Source of the DNA: Microbacterium sp. Root166
GTDB lineage: Bacteria > Actinomycetota > Actinomycetes > Actinomycetales > Microbacteriaceae
DNA length: 64,000 nucleotides
Direction of reading: 5' to 3'
NCBI RefSeq assembly: GCF_001427145.1
Contig: NZ_LMGL01000001.1
Span: 481,540-545,539 of the forward strand
The translations under genes and the position numbers were made by a program. The notes under the pieces were generated by a model. The model was given only the letters and a program-made list of their open reading frames with translations. It was not told the origin of the DNA and searched no databases. Positions 34,828-43,721 of the stretch are shown here, one piece after another. Position 1 is the first letter of the stretch; every line of letters starts with the position of its first letter.

Positions 34828-36015
34828 TCAGCGATTCCGCGGCAGCCCGAGGGCACGCTGCGCGATGATGTCGCGCTGCACCTCGTTGGTGCCCGCGGCG
34901 AACTTACGTACCGGGGACTCCCGGTAGTCGAGCTCCGGGAGGCCATGCACCGGCGCTCCGGGTGAGCCCACCGAGCGCAGCCCCTCTGGCCCGATGAGAT
35001 CGAGGATCACGCTGGGAAGCTCCTGGAACGTCTCGGAGCTCCACACCTTGGCCATCGAGGCCTCCGACGCCAGCGGCTCCTGGCGGGCGATGAGCGACGC
35101 CACCTGCGCCGACATCAGCCGGACGATCTCGACGCGCGCGGCGAGCATGCCGACCTCGACCCGAACGAGGTCGTCGTCCGCGGGACGCTGACCGTCGGCA
35201 TCCGCTTCTTCCGACCACCGGATGATCTCGTCGAGCTCCCGAACCTGCAGGTTGGCGTTGAGGTTTCGTTCCAGATCGAGAGAGAGCGCGATGACGGCCC
35301 AGCCGCCGTCCTCCTCGCCCACGCGGTTCGCAAGCGGCACCCGGACATTGTCGAAGAAGACCTCGTTGGTGCGGTAGTCGGCCTGCGTGATCATGGGGCG
35401 GATCGTGATGCCGGGTGTGTCGATGGGCACGATGAGCAGCGTGATGCCGCGATGACGCGAGTCGGGTGCGCCGGTGCGCACGGCGAGCCAGATGTGAGTC
35501 GCGTACTGCGCGCCCGTCGTGTACACCTTCTGGCCATTGACGACGTACTCGTCGCCCTCGAGCACGGCCCGTGTCTGCAGCGCCGCGAGGTCCGTTCCCG
35601 CACCCGGTTCACTGAACCCCAAGCAGAACTCGATGTCGCCTGCGAGGATGCCGCCGAGGTACTGGCGCTTGTGCTCTTCGGAGCCGGCGCGCATGAGCGT
35701 CGGGCCGATCATCGTGACCGACATGAGCATCTCGGGGAGCTTGCGCCACGACAGCTCTTCGATCACGAGCCACTGCGCCAGGTAGCCGAGGTCGCGGCCG
35801 CCGAACTCCTCCGGCCAGGCGATGCCCAGCCAGCCGTCGCGGCCGAGGCGCTGGATGAAGCGCCGGCGCTCGGCGATCTCTTCGGGCGCCATCGCGTGGT
35901 CGGGCCGCACCAGCGGCGGGACGGCAGGCGTGAAGCCCTCCGCGTGCAGGTCGTCGAGATACGCGCGGAACTCGGCCAGGACCTCGCGCTCGGCGCGTTC
36001 GATTCCGAACTCCAT
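34828..36015 (-). CDS. Acyl-CoA dehydrogenase
   Basis: A 395-residue acyl-CoA dehydrogenase. The flavin segment is CLGFSEPGAGTDLAALQT, and WAVIALSLDLERN marks the C-domain start. The C-terminal helix ends FAAGTNEVQRDIIAQRALGLPR. The position of the MCAD catalytic glutamate (YEGT) is Ala (FAAGT), so the base must come from elsewhere, as in the alpha2-beta2 family. It is 13 bp upstream of the degenerate dehydrogenase gene. Confidence 0.88.
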   Translation of the reverse strand: MEFGIERAEREVLAEFRAYLDDLHAEGFTPAVPPLVRPDHAMAPEEIAERRRFIQRLGRDGWLGIAWPEEFGGRDLGYLAQWLVIEELSWRKLPEMLMSVTMIGPTLMRAGSEEHKRQYLGGILAGDIEFCLGFSEPGAGTDLAALQTRAVLEGDEYVVNGQKVYTTGAQYATHIWLAVRTGAPDSRHRGITLLIVPIDTPGITIRPMITQADYRTNEVFFDNVRVPLANRVGEEDGGWAVIALSLDLERNLNANLQVRELDEIIRWSEEADADGQRPADDDLVRVEVGMLAARVEIVRLMSAQVASLIARQEPLASEASMAKVWSSETFQELPSVILDLIGPEGLRSVGSPGAPVHGLPELDYRESPVRKFAAGTNEVQRDIIAQRALGLPRNR

Positions 36016-36018
36016 CGG

Positions 36019-36876
36019 CTATCGCCCCTCGTACGGACGCGGTTCGCGCTTCTCGGCGAACGAAGCCGCGGCTTCCGCGTGATCGGTGGAAAGCATGGTG
36101 AGGGCCTCGAGCGCGTATCCCTCGGAGGCGTACTGCGCGATCGCCGCCTTCAGCCGGTTGTTGAGAGCGCGCTTGGTCCAGCGGAAGGCGAGCGGTGGAA
36201 GCATCGCCAGTTCCCGCGCCTGCGACAGCGCGCGCTCGAGCACCTCGTCCCGCGCCACCGCCTCGTCGGCGAGGCCCCACTCGACGACCTCCTCGCCCCG
36301 CAGCAGCCGCCCGGTGAGCACGAGGGAGCGCGCGCGACGGGCGCCGATGAGCTCGCCGAGGAGAACCGCCTGCGGCGCGACGAGCCCCCGCATGACGTGC
36401 GGATCGCCCACCTTGGCGTCGTCCGCCACGACGACGTAGTCGCAGAGCATCGCGATCCGCAGTCCCGCGCCGACGGCATGACCGTTCACTGCGGCGACCA
36501 CGGGTACATCGACCTCGAGGAGGGCGGTCATGAAGTCGGTCGCCCGATCGACGGGCAGGCGCTTGACCCACGCCGGGTTCGCCGAAGGGTCCATTCGCCG
36601 GGAGCGCTCGCCCATGACCTTGACGTCGCCGCCGGCCGAGAAGACCTTGCCGCGCCCGACCAGGACGACGGCGCGCACCGTCGGGTCCTCGCGCACGATG
36701 CGGAAGAACTCCAGGAGCTCCGGCGTCATGGCCGTGGTCGGGTTCGGGCCATCGGGGTCGGCACCGAGGGTGACGACGGCCACGCCGTCGTCGACGCCGA
36801 CCTCGATGGCCTGGAACGCGGGATACCCCGGCACCGGCGACTCCTGGAACACTCGGTCCTCAGACTCACTCACCAT
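36019..36876 (-). CDS. Enoyl-CoA hydratase/isomerase family protein
   Basis: A 285-residue crotonase-fold protein. The first oxyanion-hole segment is GRGKVFSAGGDVKVMG and the second is AAVNGHAVGAGLRIAMLCDYVVV; VMRGLVAPQAVLLGELIG follows, without the classical catalytic glutamates. The ribosome site GAAGGAG precedes the ATG. It is 3 bp ahead of the acyl-CoA dehydrogenase pair and probably acts on a linked CoA ester. Confidence 0.85.
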   Translation of the reverse strand: MVSESEDRVFQESPVPGYPAFQAIEVGVDDGVAVVTLGADPDGPNPTTAMTPELLEFFRIVREDPTVRAVVLVGRGKVFSAGGDVKVMGERSRRMDPSANPAWVKRLPVDRATDFMTALLEVDVPVVAAVNGHAVGAGLRIAMLCDYVVVADDAKVGDPHVMRGLVAPQAVLLGELIGARRARSLVLTGRLLRGEEVVEWGLADEAVARDEVLERALSQARELAMLPPLAFRWTKRALNNRLKAAIAQYASEGYALEALTMLSTDHAEAAASFAEKREPRPYEGR

Positions 36877-36917
36877 GGGGGGCTCCTTCAGTGGGGATGG
36901 TCTCTCGAGCGGATGGG

Positions 36918-37724
36918 TCAGCGGATGGCAGTCGTCCCGAACAGGGCCGGCTGCGAGACGTCCGACACGAACTTGATCTCTCGGAACGTCACGTCAGCCG
37001 TTCCCGCCACTGCGGAGACAGGATACGTCGGCATGACGCCCCCTCGACCCCATGCCTCGGGTACGAACGCGTCGATGCGCGGGCGACCCAGGTCTGCGCT
37101 GTGGAACGTCCAGTCTGCTCCCGCCTGGACGAGCTTGGGCCCGAGCGGCGTGTGTGCGATGTTGACGTTCGCATTGAGACCGAACGACGTTCCGTTCGTC
37201 GGCCACGGCTCCACCATGCGGACCTTCAGAATCGTCCTGCCCTCGTCCTCGACGTCGAGGACGGTCTCGTCGGCCCATCGGCGCAGACTCACCCGGTCCG
37301 CGACGCGGAGCCGGTAGCCCCAGCCCTCGGCGAGGGCCTTCGCCGCCTCGGCGTTGTCGGTGCGACCCTCGATGAGGAACACGCGGGGACGGAAGCCGGC
37401 ACGGCAGACGAGTCGCGTCTCGGCCAGCGTGACCGGTCCCCACGGGGTCTCGGGAAGATGCAGCCCACGCCAGGAAACGAAGCTCGGGTTGGTCGGTGCC
37501 AGCGCCGGCGGGATCTGCTCCTCGAGCGAACCCATCGGGATCTCCGCGAAGACCTGTATGAGCTCGGCCCGCTCGAACGTGATGGGCTCGACATCGAGGT
37601 GGGGCATCACCGGGGCGTCCGCGAGCAGGAGCTCGGGGTCGAGCTTGCCGAACTCTGCATAGTCGGCGATGTGCTTGATCGTCTCGGAGCTGCCCGTGAT
37701 CTTGGGCGCAGCGGTCTGCGACAT
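36918..37724 (-). CDS. Acetoacetate decarboxylase-family protein
   Basis: A 268-residue protein of the acetoacetate decarboxylase fold (PF06314-like): it has PWGPVTLAETRLVCRAG, VFLIEGRTDNAEAAKALAEGWG and an AGTADVTFREIKFVSDV C-terminus. Members either decarboxylate beta-keto acids through a Schiff-base lysine or use the fold for other steps such as hydration or aldol chemistry. I cannot place the lysine with certainty, so the reaction is open. It lies three bases downstream of the luciferase-like monooxygenase gene. Confidence 0.65.
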   Translation of the reverse strand: MSQTAAPKITGSSETIKHIADYAEFGKLDPELLLADAPVMPHLDVEPITFERAELIQVFAEIPMGSLEEQIPPALAPTNPSFVSWRGLHLPETPWGPVTLAETRLVCRAGFRPRVFLIEGRTDNAEAAKALAEGWGYRLRVADRVSLRRWADETVLDVEDEGRTILKVRMVEPWPTNGTSFGLNANVNIAHTPLGPKLVQAGADWTFHSADLGRPRIDAFVPEAWGRGGVMPTYPVSAVAGTADVTFREIKFVSDVSQPALFGTTAIR

Positions 37725-37727
37725 GGC

Positions 37728-38849
37728 TTACACCTTCCTCATACCCGTGGCGACCGGCGCAGCCAGCTCCTCGGGAGTCTTGAACTGGGGCATCACGTAG
37801 GTCGCGAAGTTCCGAAGGCTCTCCATGACTTCCTCGTGCGACAGGACCTCTGATGCCTGGATGACGAAGTTCATGCCGTCGACGCCGATCGACTCCCAGT
37901 GCTTGACGACCTCGATGATCCGATCGGGCTCCCCGATCGCCAGGCCCTCGGGGATGCCCGTCGCGTCACCGGGGCCGAGCGCCTCCTGGCGCAGGGTGGG
38001 TAGGAATCCGCCGATCTGGTACAGCGGCGATGGGTACACCTCTTTGACGGGTACCGTGTGGGCCGTGTTGTGATTGAAGGTGTCGAGCATCACTCGCCCG
38101 CGCTGAGCAGCCGTCTCGTCCAGACCGCAGTGCATGAAGTTCACCACGTGCACCTGCTCATTGACCGCGGGACCGATCGGCTCGCAGTTCTGGATGCGCC
38201 GGCGGTAGTTCTTGATCTTCTCTTCCTGAGCCTTGTAGTTGCCGATGCTCAAGCCGAAGACGCCCAAGCCGCGGTCGGCCGCATCGAACTCCGTGCCGGG
38301 GCTCGTCACCGCGACCCACAGCGGCGGGTGCGGATCCTGCAGCGGCTGGGGCACGATGGCCCGTTCCGGCATCTTGAAGAACCGCCCGTTGGGGTTCGAG
38401 TACGAGGGGTCGGTCCACATCTTCGGCAACGCCCGCACGTACTCGTCCCATGACTGCTTCGTGTCATGCGGCTCGGCGGCGTACCCACCCAGTTCGAGCC
38501 AGGTGTTGGAGCGTCCGGTGCCGACATCGAGCCGGCCGTTGGACACGATGTCGAGCACCGCGGCACGCTCGGCGATGTGCGCCGGGTGGTTCACGGGGGG
38601 CGTGCACACCACGATGCCGTGACCGACTCGGATGCGCTTGGTGCGCACCGCTGCCGCGGTGAGGAACACCTCGGGCGCCGTCGAGAACGAATGCGGCGGA
38701 GAGAAGTGGTGCTCAACCGCCCACATGTGGTCGAAGCCCAGTTCGTCGGCGAGGGTGATCTGGTCGAGGGCGTCGTCGTAGATCTTCTTGACGTCCTCGC
38801 GGGTCGAGCCGGGAGGTCCTCCGAGCTCGAAGAGCAGACCGAACTTCAT
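37728..38849 (-). CDS. LLM-class flavin-dependent monooxygenase (luciferase-like)
   Basis: A 373-residue bacterial-luciferase-like TIM-barrel protein. MKFGLLFELG, MWAVEHHFSP, RIRVGHGIVVCTPPVNHPAHIAERAAVLDIVSNGRLDVGTGRS (flavin-binding region) and ADRGLGVFGLS are present. These enzymes use reduced FMN supplied by a separate reductase, probably the fused reductase at 24.4-25.5 kb. In alicyclic catabolism they act as type II Baeyer-Villiger or epoxidising/hydroxylating enzymes. ATG with AGAAAGAAGG upstream. Confidence 0.85.
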   Translation of the reverse strand: MKFGLLFELGGPPGSTREDVKKIYDDALDQITLADELGFDHMWAVEHHFSPPHSFSTAPEVFLTAAAVRTKRIRVGHGIVVCTPPVNHPAHIAERAAVLDIVSNGRLDVGTGRSNTWLELGGYAAEPHDTKQSWDEYVRALPKMWTDPSYSNPNGRFFKMPERAIVPQPLQDPHPPLWVAVTSPGTEFDAADRGLGVFGLSIGNYKAQEEKIKNYRRRIQNCEPIGPAVNEQVHVVNFMHCGLDETAAQRGRVMLDTFNHNTAHTVPVKEVYPSPLYQIGGFLPTLRQEALGPGDATGIPEGLAIGEPDRIIEVVKHWESIGVDGMNFVIQASEVLSHEEVMESLRNFATYVMPQFKTPEELAAPVATGMRKV

Positions 38850-38889
38850 GAGTGGCCTTCTTTCTGTGGATTCAGGGTGCCGGAGACGA

Positions 38890-39825
38890 TCATCGGCCCG
38901 CGCGCTCGTCCTGCGCGTCGAGGATCCGCTTCATGTTCGAGTACATGAACTTTTCCAGCACATCCTCAGGGAGGTCGAGATTGCGCGCGTCGGTGACGGC
39001 CTTGGTGAGGTTGATGAGCGGGTAGTCGGTGCCGAAGATGACCTTCTCGGCACCGGGCTGGGCGTGCCAACGGCCGTTCATGAACTCCAGCAGCTCTTTC
39101 GGGTAGCGCTTGGGCGACCACGCTGAGGTGCAGATGTAGAGGTTCTTGTGCTTTGCCGCGAGGTGCGTCATCATGCCGACCCACGGGTCGCCGATGTGGT
39201 GGCCGACGACGGTGAGCTCCGGGAAGGCGAGGCAGACGTCGTCGAGGTGAAGCGGGTAGTTGGGGTACGTCGGCCAGAGCGGGCCCGGCATGCCGATGTA
39301 GGTGAATACGAACAGGTCCAGCTCGACGCACTTGGCGAACAGCGGGTAGAACCAGCGGTCGTTCGGCGGCAGGCCGTACGGGCTGGGAAGGATGTGCACG
39401 CCTCGGATGCCGTACTTCTCCTTGTGCTCCTCGAGGATGCGCGGGTTCTCCATCACGTCCCAGAAAGTGGCGGGCCCCTGCTTCGGGGGCAGGATCGTGC
39501 CGGCATGCTCGTACTGCCCGGGGAACTGCTTCATGATGTCGACGTGCTCGACGATGCGGCTGTCGAGCTCTTCGCGCGTGCTCTGGTAGTACAACGACGC
39601 TTGGAAGATCGCCAGCTCCACGTTGTTGTCCACGAGCTCCTGGCGGCTCTCGGCGGCCGTGGCCGGCTTCGTGACGGGCTTGTCGCCGCCCTGGTCGAAG
39701 AAGCGCATGGCGCGGGCACGCTGGGGATCCTGGCGCCACGACTCCTGGTCACCGAAGGTGTCGGCGGTGGTCGCCGCCCATCCCGGGTGATAGAAGGCGT
39801 CGATGACGGGTCCGTTGTAGGGCAC
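38890..39825 (-). CDS. Amidohydrolase family (ACMSD-like) protein with altered metal site
   Basis: A 311-residue TIM-barrel amidohydrolase-2 family protein. The normal DxHxH at the N-terminus is DAFYH (residues 9-13), so the first metal His is Phe. VVGHHIGDPWV holds the later His residues and VIFGTDYPL the conserved Asp. Family members decarboxylate or hydrolyse carboxylic acids. The changed motif suggests a non-standard site. It is 12 bp downstream of the first gene of the long operon. Confidence 0.75.
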   Translation of the reverse strand: MPYNGPVIDAFYHPGWAATTADTFGDQESWRQDPQRARAMRFFDQGGDKPVTKPATAAESRQELVDNNVELAIFQASLYYQSTREELDSRIVEHVDIMKQFPGQYEHAGTILPPKQGPATFWDVMENPRILEEHKEKYGIRGVHILPSPYGLPPNDRWFYPLFAKCVELDLFVFTYIGMPGPLWPTYPNYPLHLDDVCLAFPELTVVGHHIGDPWVGMMTHLAAKHKNLYICTSAWSPKRYPKELLEFMNGRWHAQPGAEKVIFGTDYPLINLTKAVTDARNLDLPEDVLEKFMYSNMKRILDAQDERAGR

Positions 39826-39837
39826 GTTTTCTCCTGT

Positions 39838-40665
39838 TCAGTGGGTCTTGATCGTGACGTCGGCGTCAAGGTCGGTCGCGGGCTCGGCGGGCTGTGCCAT
39901 CAGCTCGAGGACGCGTGCGAGGTACTCGCGATACTCGCCCGATGCCGCGGCCGCGTACTGCTGGACGCCTTCGGCTCGGACGCCGGAGGTGAGGTCGCTG
40001 AGCGCGCTGGCATCCACGAGGTTCTTCACCATGCCCAGCGCTCCCGCCGGCGAGTAGCGCAGCTCGGCGATGATTCCCTGCACGGTCTCGTCCAACGTGC
40101 CGGGATCGCACACCCGTGCGATCATCCCGCGCCGGCACGCTTCTTCGGCTCCGATCCAGCGACCGGTGAAGAGAAGGTCGCGCGCGACCGCCGGACCGAG
40201 AAGGCGAGGGAGCATCACTGTCGTGCCGGCGTCGGGCAGGAAGCCGATGCGGGTGAAGGTGAAGCGCATGCGCGCATCACTCTCGACGACGACCATGTCG
40301 CTTGCGAGAGCAACCGCAGCCCCCGCCCCCACAGCGGCACCCCGCACACCGGCGACGACGATCTGGGGCATGGCCCGCAGAGCCAGGATGGTGCCCGACA
40401 TGCGCTGCCAATAGTCGGTGACGTAGTCGTCGGGAAGGCCGTCCGCCAGTTCCCGCAGGTCACCGCCACTCGAGAACACTCGTCCTGCGCCACTCAGCAC
40501 GACGAAGCGCAGGTCCGTGCGCCGAGCGATCTGTGACAGCACGAACGCGAGCTCGTGATACATCGTGCGAGAAACCGCGTTGCGGGTCTCCGCATGGTCG
40601 AGGGTGACGTGAATCGTGTCGCCGTCGGTGCGGACACGAACCCGGTCCGTGCCGACGACCGTCAT
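39838..40665 (-). CDS. Enoyl-CoA hydratase/isomerase family protein
   Basis: A 275-residue crotonase-fold protein, first gene of the 15-gene operon. The oxyanion segments are GAGRVFSSGGDLRELA and AGVRGAAVGAGAAVALASDMVVV; FTFTRIGFLPDAGTTVMLPRLLG follows, with an Asp rather than Glu at the catalytic position, as in isomerases. The ATG at 40665 is chosen; a GTG at 40677 is possible. No Shine-Dalgarno is visible, and site e ends only 27 bp upstream, so a leaderless or very short leader is likely. Confidence 0.83.
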   Translation of the reverse strand: MTVVGTDRVRVRTDGDTIHVTLDHAETRNAVSRTMYHELAFVLSQIARRTDLRFVVLSGAGRVFSSGGDLRELADGLPDDYVTDYWQRMSGTILALRAMPQIVVAGVRGAAVGAGAAVALASDMVVVESDARMRFTFTRIGFLPDAGTTVMLPRLLGPAVARDLLFTGRWIGAEEACRRGMIARVCDPGTLDETVQGIIAELRYSPAGALGMVKNLVDASALSDLTSGVRAEGVQQYAAAASGEYREYLARVLELMAQPAEPATDLDADVTIKTH

Positions 40666-40691
40666 CGATTCATTCACGCATTCATCATTTC

Positions 40692-40708
40692 TGATCAAAC
40701 ATCAAATG
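40692..40708. promoter_or_regulatory. Regulon element, site e
   Basis: TGATCAAACATCAAATG, a full match to the shared element. It is immediately upstream of the 15-gene minus-strand operon and abuts the stop codon of the ABC ATPase gene. Confidence 0.65.
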
Positions 40709-41695
40709 TCAAACCTCGACCGGAGGCGAGATGAGCGGAAAGTGGCAGGCCACCGAATGGGTATCGGAGACCGGCGTGAGGCGCGGCTCGACCCGCGCGC
40801 AGATCTCCTGCGCGAGCGGGCAGCGTGTGCGGAACCGGCAACCCGACGGCGGGTTCACCGGCGACGGCGGATCGCCGGCGATCGCCGCTCGCGGCTCCGG
40901 GGCGAACGGGTCGGGTTCCGGGATCGACTCGAGCAGCGCGAGCGTATACGGGTGGGCCGGTGCCCCGTACAGCGATTCCGAGTCGCCGATCTCGACGACC
41001 TTGCCGAGATACATCACCATCACGCGGTCGGAGATGTTCTTCACCACGGCAAGGTCGTGCGCGATGAAGAGGATTGACAGGTCGAACTCCGCCTGCAGGT
41101 CCTCGAGCATGTTCAGCACCGTCGCGCGCAGCGACACGTCCAAGGACGAAACGGGCTCATCGCACACGAGCACCTTGGCGCCCGCGACGAGCGCGCGCGC
41201 GATCGCCACGCGCTGACACTGCCCACCCGACAGCTGCGTCGGCTTGCGGTCGCCGTAGTCGTCGGGGTTCAGCCCCACCGCGCGCAGCACGTCATCCGCT
41301 CGGGCAAGTCGCTCCGCGCGAGTCCCGCGCCGCCAGATCGTCAGCGGTTCGGCCACGATCTGCCGCACAGTCCGGCGCGGGTTGAGGGACGACACGGGGT
41401 CCTGGAACACCATCTGGAGTTCCGGACGTAGCCGTCTCACCTGCTCGGGGTTGAGTGTGGTCAGATCCGTGCCTTCGAAGGTCACCGACCCCGACTTCGG
41501 CGCCGGCAGTTGCAGCACGGCGCGTGCCATCGTCGACTTGCCGCACCCGGACTCACCCACGACGCCGAGGGTCTCGCCCGCCTTCAGGTCGAAGCTCACC
41601 TCGGACACCGCATACACGGTTCCCGACCGTGTGGCGTACTCGACGACGAGATCCTCGACCGCCAGCCGCACCTCGGAATTCGAATGCACACTCAT
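40709..41695 (-). CDS. Oligopeptide-type ABC transporter ATPase (OppF/DppF-like)
   Basis: A 328-residue ATPase with Walker A GESGCGKST, signature LSGGQ (in TQLSGGQCQRVAIARAL) and Walker B VLVCDEPVSSLD. The C-terminal oligopeptide/dipeptide ABC domain ends in the CxxxxxxC pattern (SGCRFRTRCPLAQEIC) that in some members holds a 4Fe-4S cluster. It is the last of four transporter genes and is coupled by ATGA overlap to the first ATPase. Transporters of this class carry peptides but also other organic solutes; regulatory sites f and j link this one to the catabolic regulon. Confidence 0.9.
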   Translation of the reverse strand: MSVHSNSEVRLAVEDLVVEYATRSGTVYAVSEVSFDLKAGETLGVVGESGCGKSTMARAVLQLPAPKSGSVTFEGTDLTTLNPEQVRRLRPELQMVFQDPVSSLNPRRTVRQIVAEPLTIWRRGTRAERLARADDVLRAVGLNPDDYGDRKPTQLSGGQCQRVAIARALVAGAKVLVCDEPVSSLDVSLRATVLNMLEDLQAEFDLSILFIAHDLAVVKNISDRVMVMYLGKVVEIGDSESLYGAPAHPYTLALLESIPEPDPFAPEPRAAIAGDPPSPVNPPSGCRFRTRCPLAQEICARVEPRLTPVSDTHSVACHFPLISPPVEV

Positions 41696-42831
41696 GCCGG
41701 CTCCTCGATCAGCTGGTGCGCCACCGCGGCGGCGGCGGCGATCTCCTCGTCCTTCGCGGCCGCGCGCGCCTCGGTCTCGGCGCGGGCTGCCTCGTACTCC
41801 GGGGTCCCGACCGGAAACCAGCACCGATACAGATGCTGTGCATCGTCCTGGCTCGCGATGAGGGGCGGAGCGACGGTGCGGCACTTATCCTGCGCAGCGG
41901 GGCAGCGCGCCGCGAAGCGGCAGCCGGCCGGCGGAGCCGCGAGGTTCGGAGGGTGCCCCGGGATCGCCTTCAACCGGGTGTGGCTCGGCTGGTCGAGCTT
42001 GGGAAGCGCGTCCAGCAGGGCGCGGGTGTACGGCATCTTCACGTCGGTGAACAGCGATCGGGTGGGCGCACTCTCGACCACCTGGCCGGCGTACATCACC
42101 ACGATGTGGTCGGTACGGGTCGCAACGACGCCGAGATCGTGGGTGACCAGGACCATCGTCATCTGCCGCTCGCGCTGCTGAGCGGCGAGGAGATCGAGGA
42201 TCTGCATCTGGACGGTGACGTCGAGGGCTGTCGTCGGCTCATCGGCGAACAGCAACCGCGGATTTCCCGCGAGGGAGATCGCGATGCCCACGCGCTGGCG
42301 CATCCCGCCCGACATCTGATGCGGGTAGACCTTCATGCGTCGCTCGGGTTCGGGGATCCCGACGCTGCGCAGCAGTTCCACGCCACGTGCGCCGGCCTGC
42401 CTCGTCGACAGCTTCGGATGATGCCGGCGCACCGTCTCGATCACTTGAGCGCCGATCTTCTTCACCGGGTTGAGAGAGGTGAGTGGATCCTGCAGCACCA
42501 TCGCGATCTCGCTGCCCCACATGCGCCGCATCTTCTTGCGCGGCAGACTCGCGAGGTCCGTGCCGTCGAAGACGATCTCGCCGGTGCGCTCCACTCGGGT
42601 GCCCGGCGAGACGAGTCCCATGATCGAGCGCGCGAGCACGGACTTGCCCGAACCAGACTCCCCCACGACGCCGAGCGTCTGGCCGAATCGGGCCGTGATG
42701 CTCACGTCGTCGACGGCGGTGACCGGGTTCTCGCCGGCCGTGAACACGGTTGTGAGGTGGCGCACGTCCAGGATGACGTCGCCCACCGTAGTGGTGGATG
42801 CGGGTGTGTCGTTGCGGAGGCCGGCAGTCAC
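41692..42831 (-). CDS. Oligopeptide-type ABC transporter ATPase (OppD/DppD-like)
   Basis: A 379-residue ATPase with Walker [10 protein letters not shown], signature MSGGM ([18 protein letters not shown]), Walker [13 protein letters not shown] and the C-terminal motif [16 protein letters not shown]. It has an Ala/Glu-rich C-terminal tail of about 30 residues. GTG start at 42831 overlapping the permease stop. It pairs with the second ATPase to drive the two permeases. Confidence 0.9.
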   Translation of the reverse strand: MTAGLRNDTPASTTTVGDVILDVRHLTTVFTAGENPVTAVDDVSITARFGQTLGVVGESGSGKSVLARSIMGLVSPGTRVERTGEIVFDGTDLASLPRKKMRRMWGSEIAMVLQDPLTSLNPVKKIGAQVIETVRRHHPKLSTRQAGARGVELLRSVGIPEPERRMKVYPHQMSGGMRQRVGIAISLAGNPRLLFADEPTTALDVTVQMQILDLLAAQQRERQMTMVLVTHDLGVVATRTDHIVVMYAGQVVESAPTRSLFTDVKMPYTRALLDALPKLDQPSHTRLKAIPGHPPNLAAPPAGCRFAARCPAAQDKCRTVAPPLIASQDDAQHLYRCWFPVGTPEYEAARAETEARAAAKDEEIAAAAAVAHQLIEEPA

Positions 42832-43721
42832 AGGGTCACTTCCGTTCGTCCCGCGGTCCGGCCGCGGAGGTAGTCGCCGATGAAGTTGAAGGACAGCACC
42901 GTGAGCAACAGCACCAGCGAGGGGAAGAGGACGATGTAGGGGGCGCTGTACAGTAGTGTGCGACCGCCCGCGATCATGCTCCCCCAGCTGGCGGTTGGCG
43001 GTTGGATTCCGAAACCGAGGAAGCTCAGCGACCCCTCGGCGACCATGACGACCGCTACGACCACGAACGCGTAGGCGAGGATCGACGGCAGCACGTTCGG
43101 CAACACTTCGCGCGCCAGAGTCCGTTGACGACGAGATCCGAGCACGGTCGCCGCGGTGACGAAATCGCGCTGGGTCCACACCAGGGTGTTCGCTCGCGCA
43201 AGGCGCGTGAACGTGGGGACCATGACCGCGCCGAGTCCCACGATCAGCACCGGTGCGCTGGATCCACGGATGGCGACGAGCACCATGATGAAGATCAGGG
43301 ACGGAAAAGCGAGCACGATGTCCACGAGGACGCTGATCACGCTGTCGATCCAGCCACGGTAGTACCCGGCCAGGAGGCCCAGTGCCAGGCCCAGGGTGAG
43401 CCCGAGCGCGACGGCGACGAATCCGACCTGCAGCGATGCCTGGGCACCCCACACCAGGCGCGACAGCATGTCGCGGCCGAGTTGATCCGTGCCGAGAGGA
43501 TGCCCGGGCATCGGCGGTGCTGCGATGTTCTCGTAGTCGGGCGTGTTCGGGTCTGGCAGCGGAAGGAGCGGAGCCAGTATCGCCGCCAGGACGATCATGG
43601 CCGACCAGGCCAACGCAATCCAGACGGAGACGGGCACGCGGGCACCGCGCCGAATCGGCTTGACGGGCACCAGTACTTCAGAGACCGGCGCCTCCTCGGC
43701 GATCGTTTCGGTGTCAACCAC
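42828..43721 (-). CDS. Oligopeptide-type ABC transporter permease (DppC-like)
   Basis: A 297-residue permease: N-terminal helix, the HPLGTDQLGRDMLSRLVWGAQ segment of DppC/OppC, the EAA-like loop (FVTAATVLGSRRQRTLAREVLPN) and about six helices. GTG start at 43721, eight bases into the previous gene. It forms the channel with the DppB-like protein. Confidence 0.9.
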   Translation of the reverse strand: MVDTETIAEEAPVSEVLVPVKPIRRGARVPVSVWIALAWSAMIVLAAILAPLLPLPDPNTPDYENIAAPPMPGHPLGTDQLGRDMLSRLVWGAQASLQVGFVAVALGLTLGLALGLLAGYYRGWIDSVISVLVDIVLAFPSLIFIMVLVAIRGSSAPVLIVGLGAVMVPTFTRLARANTLVWTQRDFVTAATVLGSRRQRTLAREVLPNVLPSILAYAFVVVAVVMVAEGSLSFLGFGIQPPTASWGSMIAGGRTLLYSAPYIVLFPSLVLLLTVLSFNFIGDYLRGRTAGRTEVTL

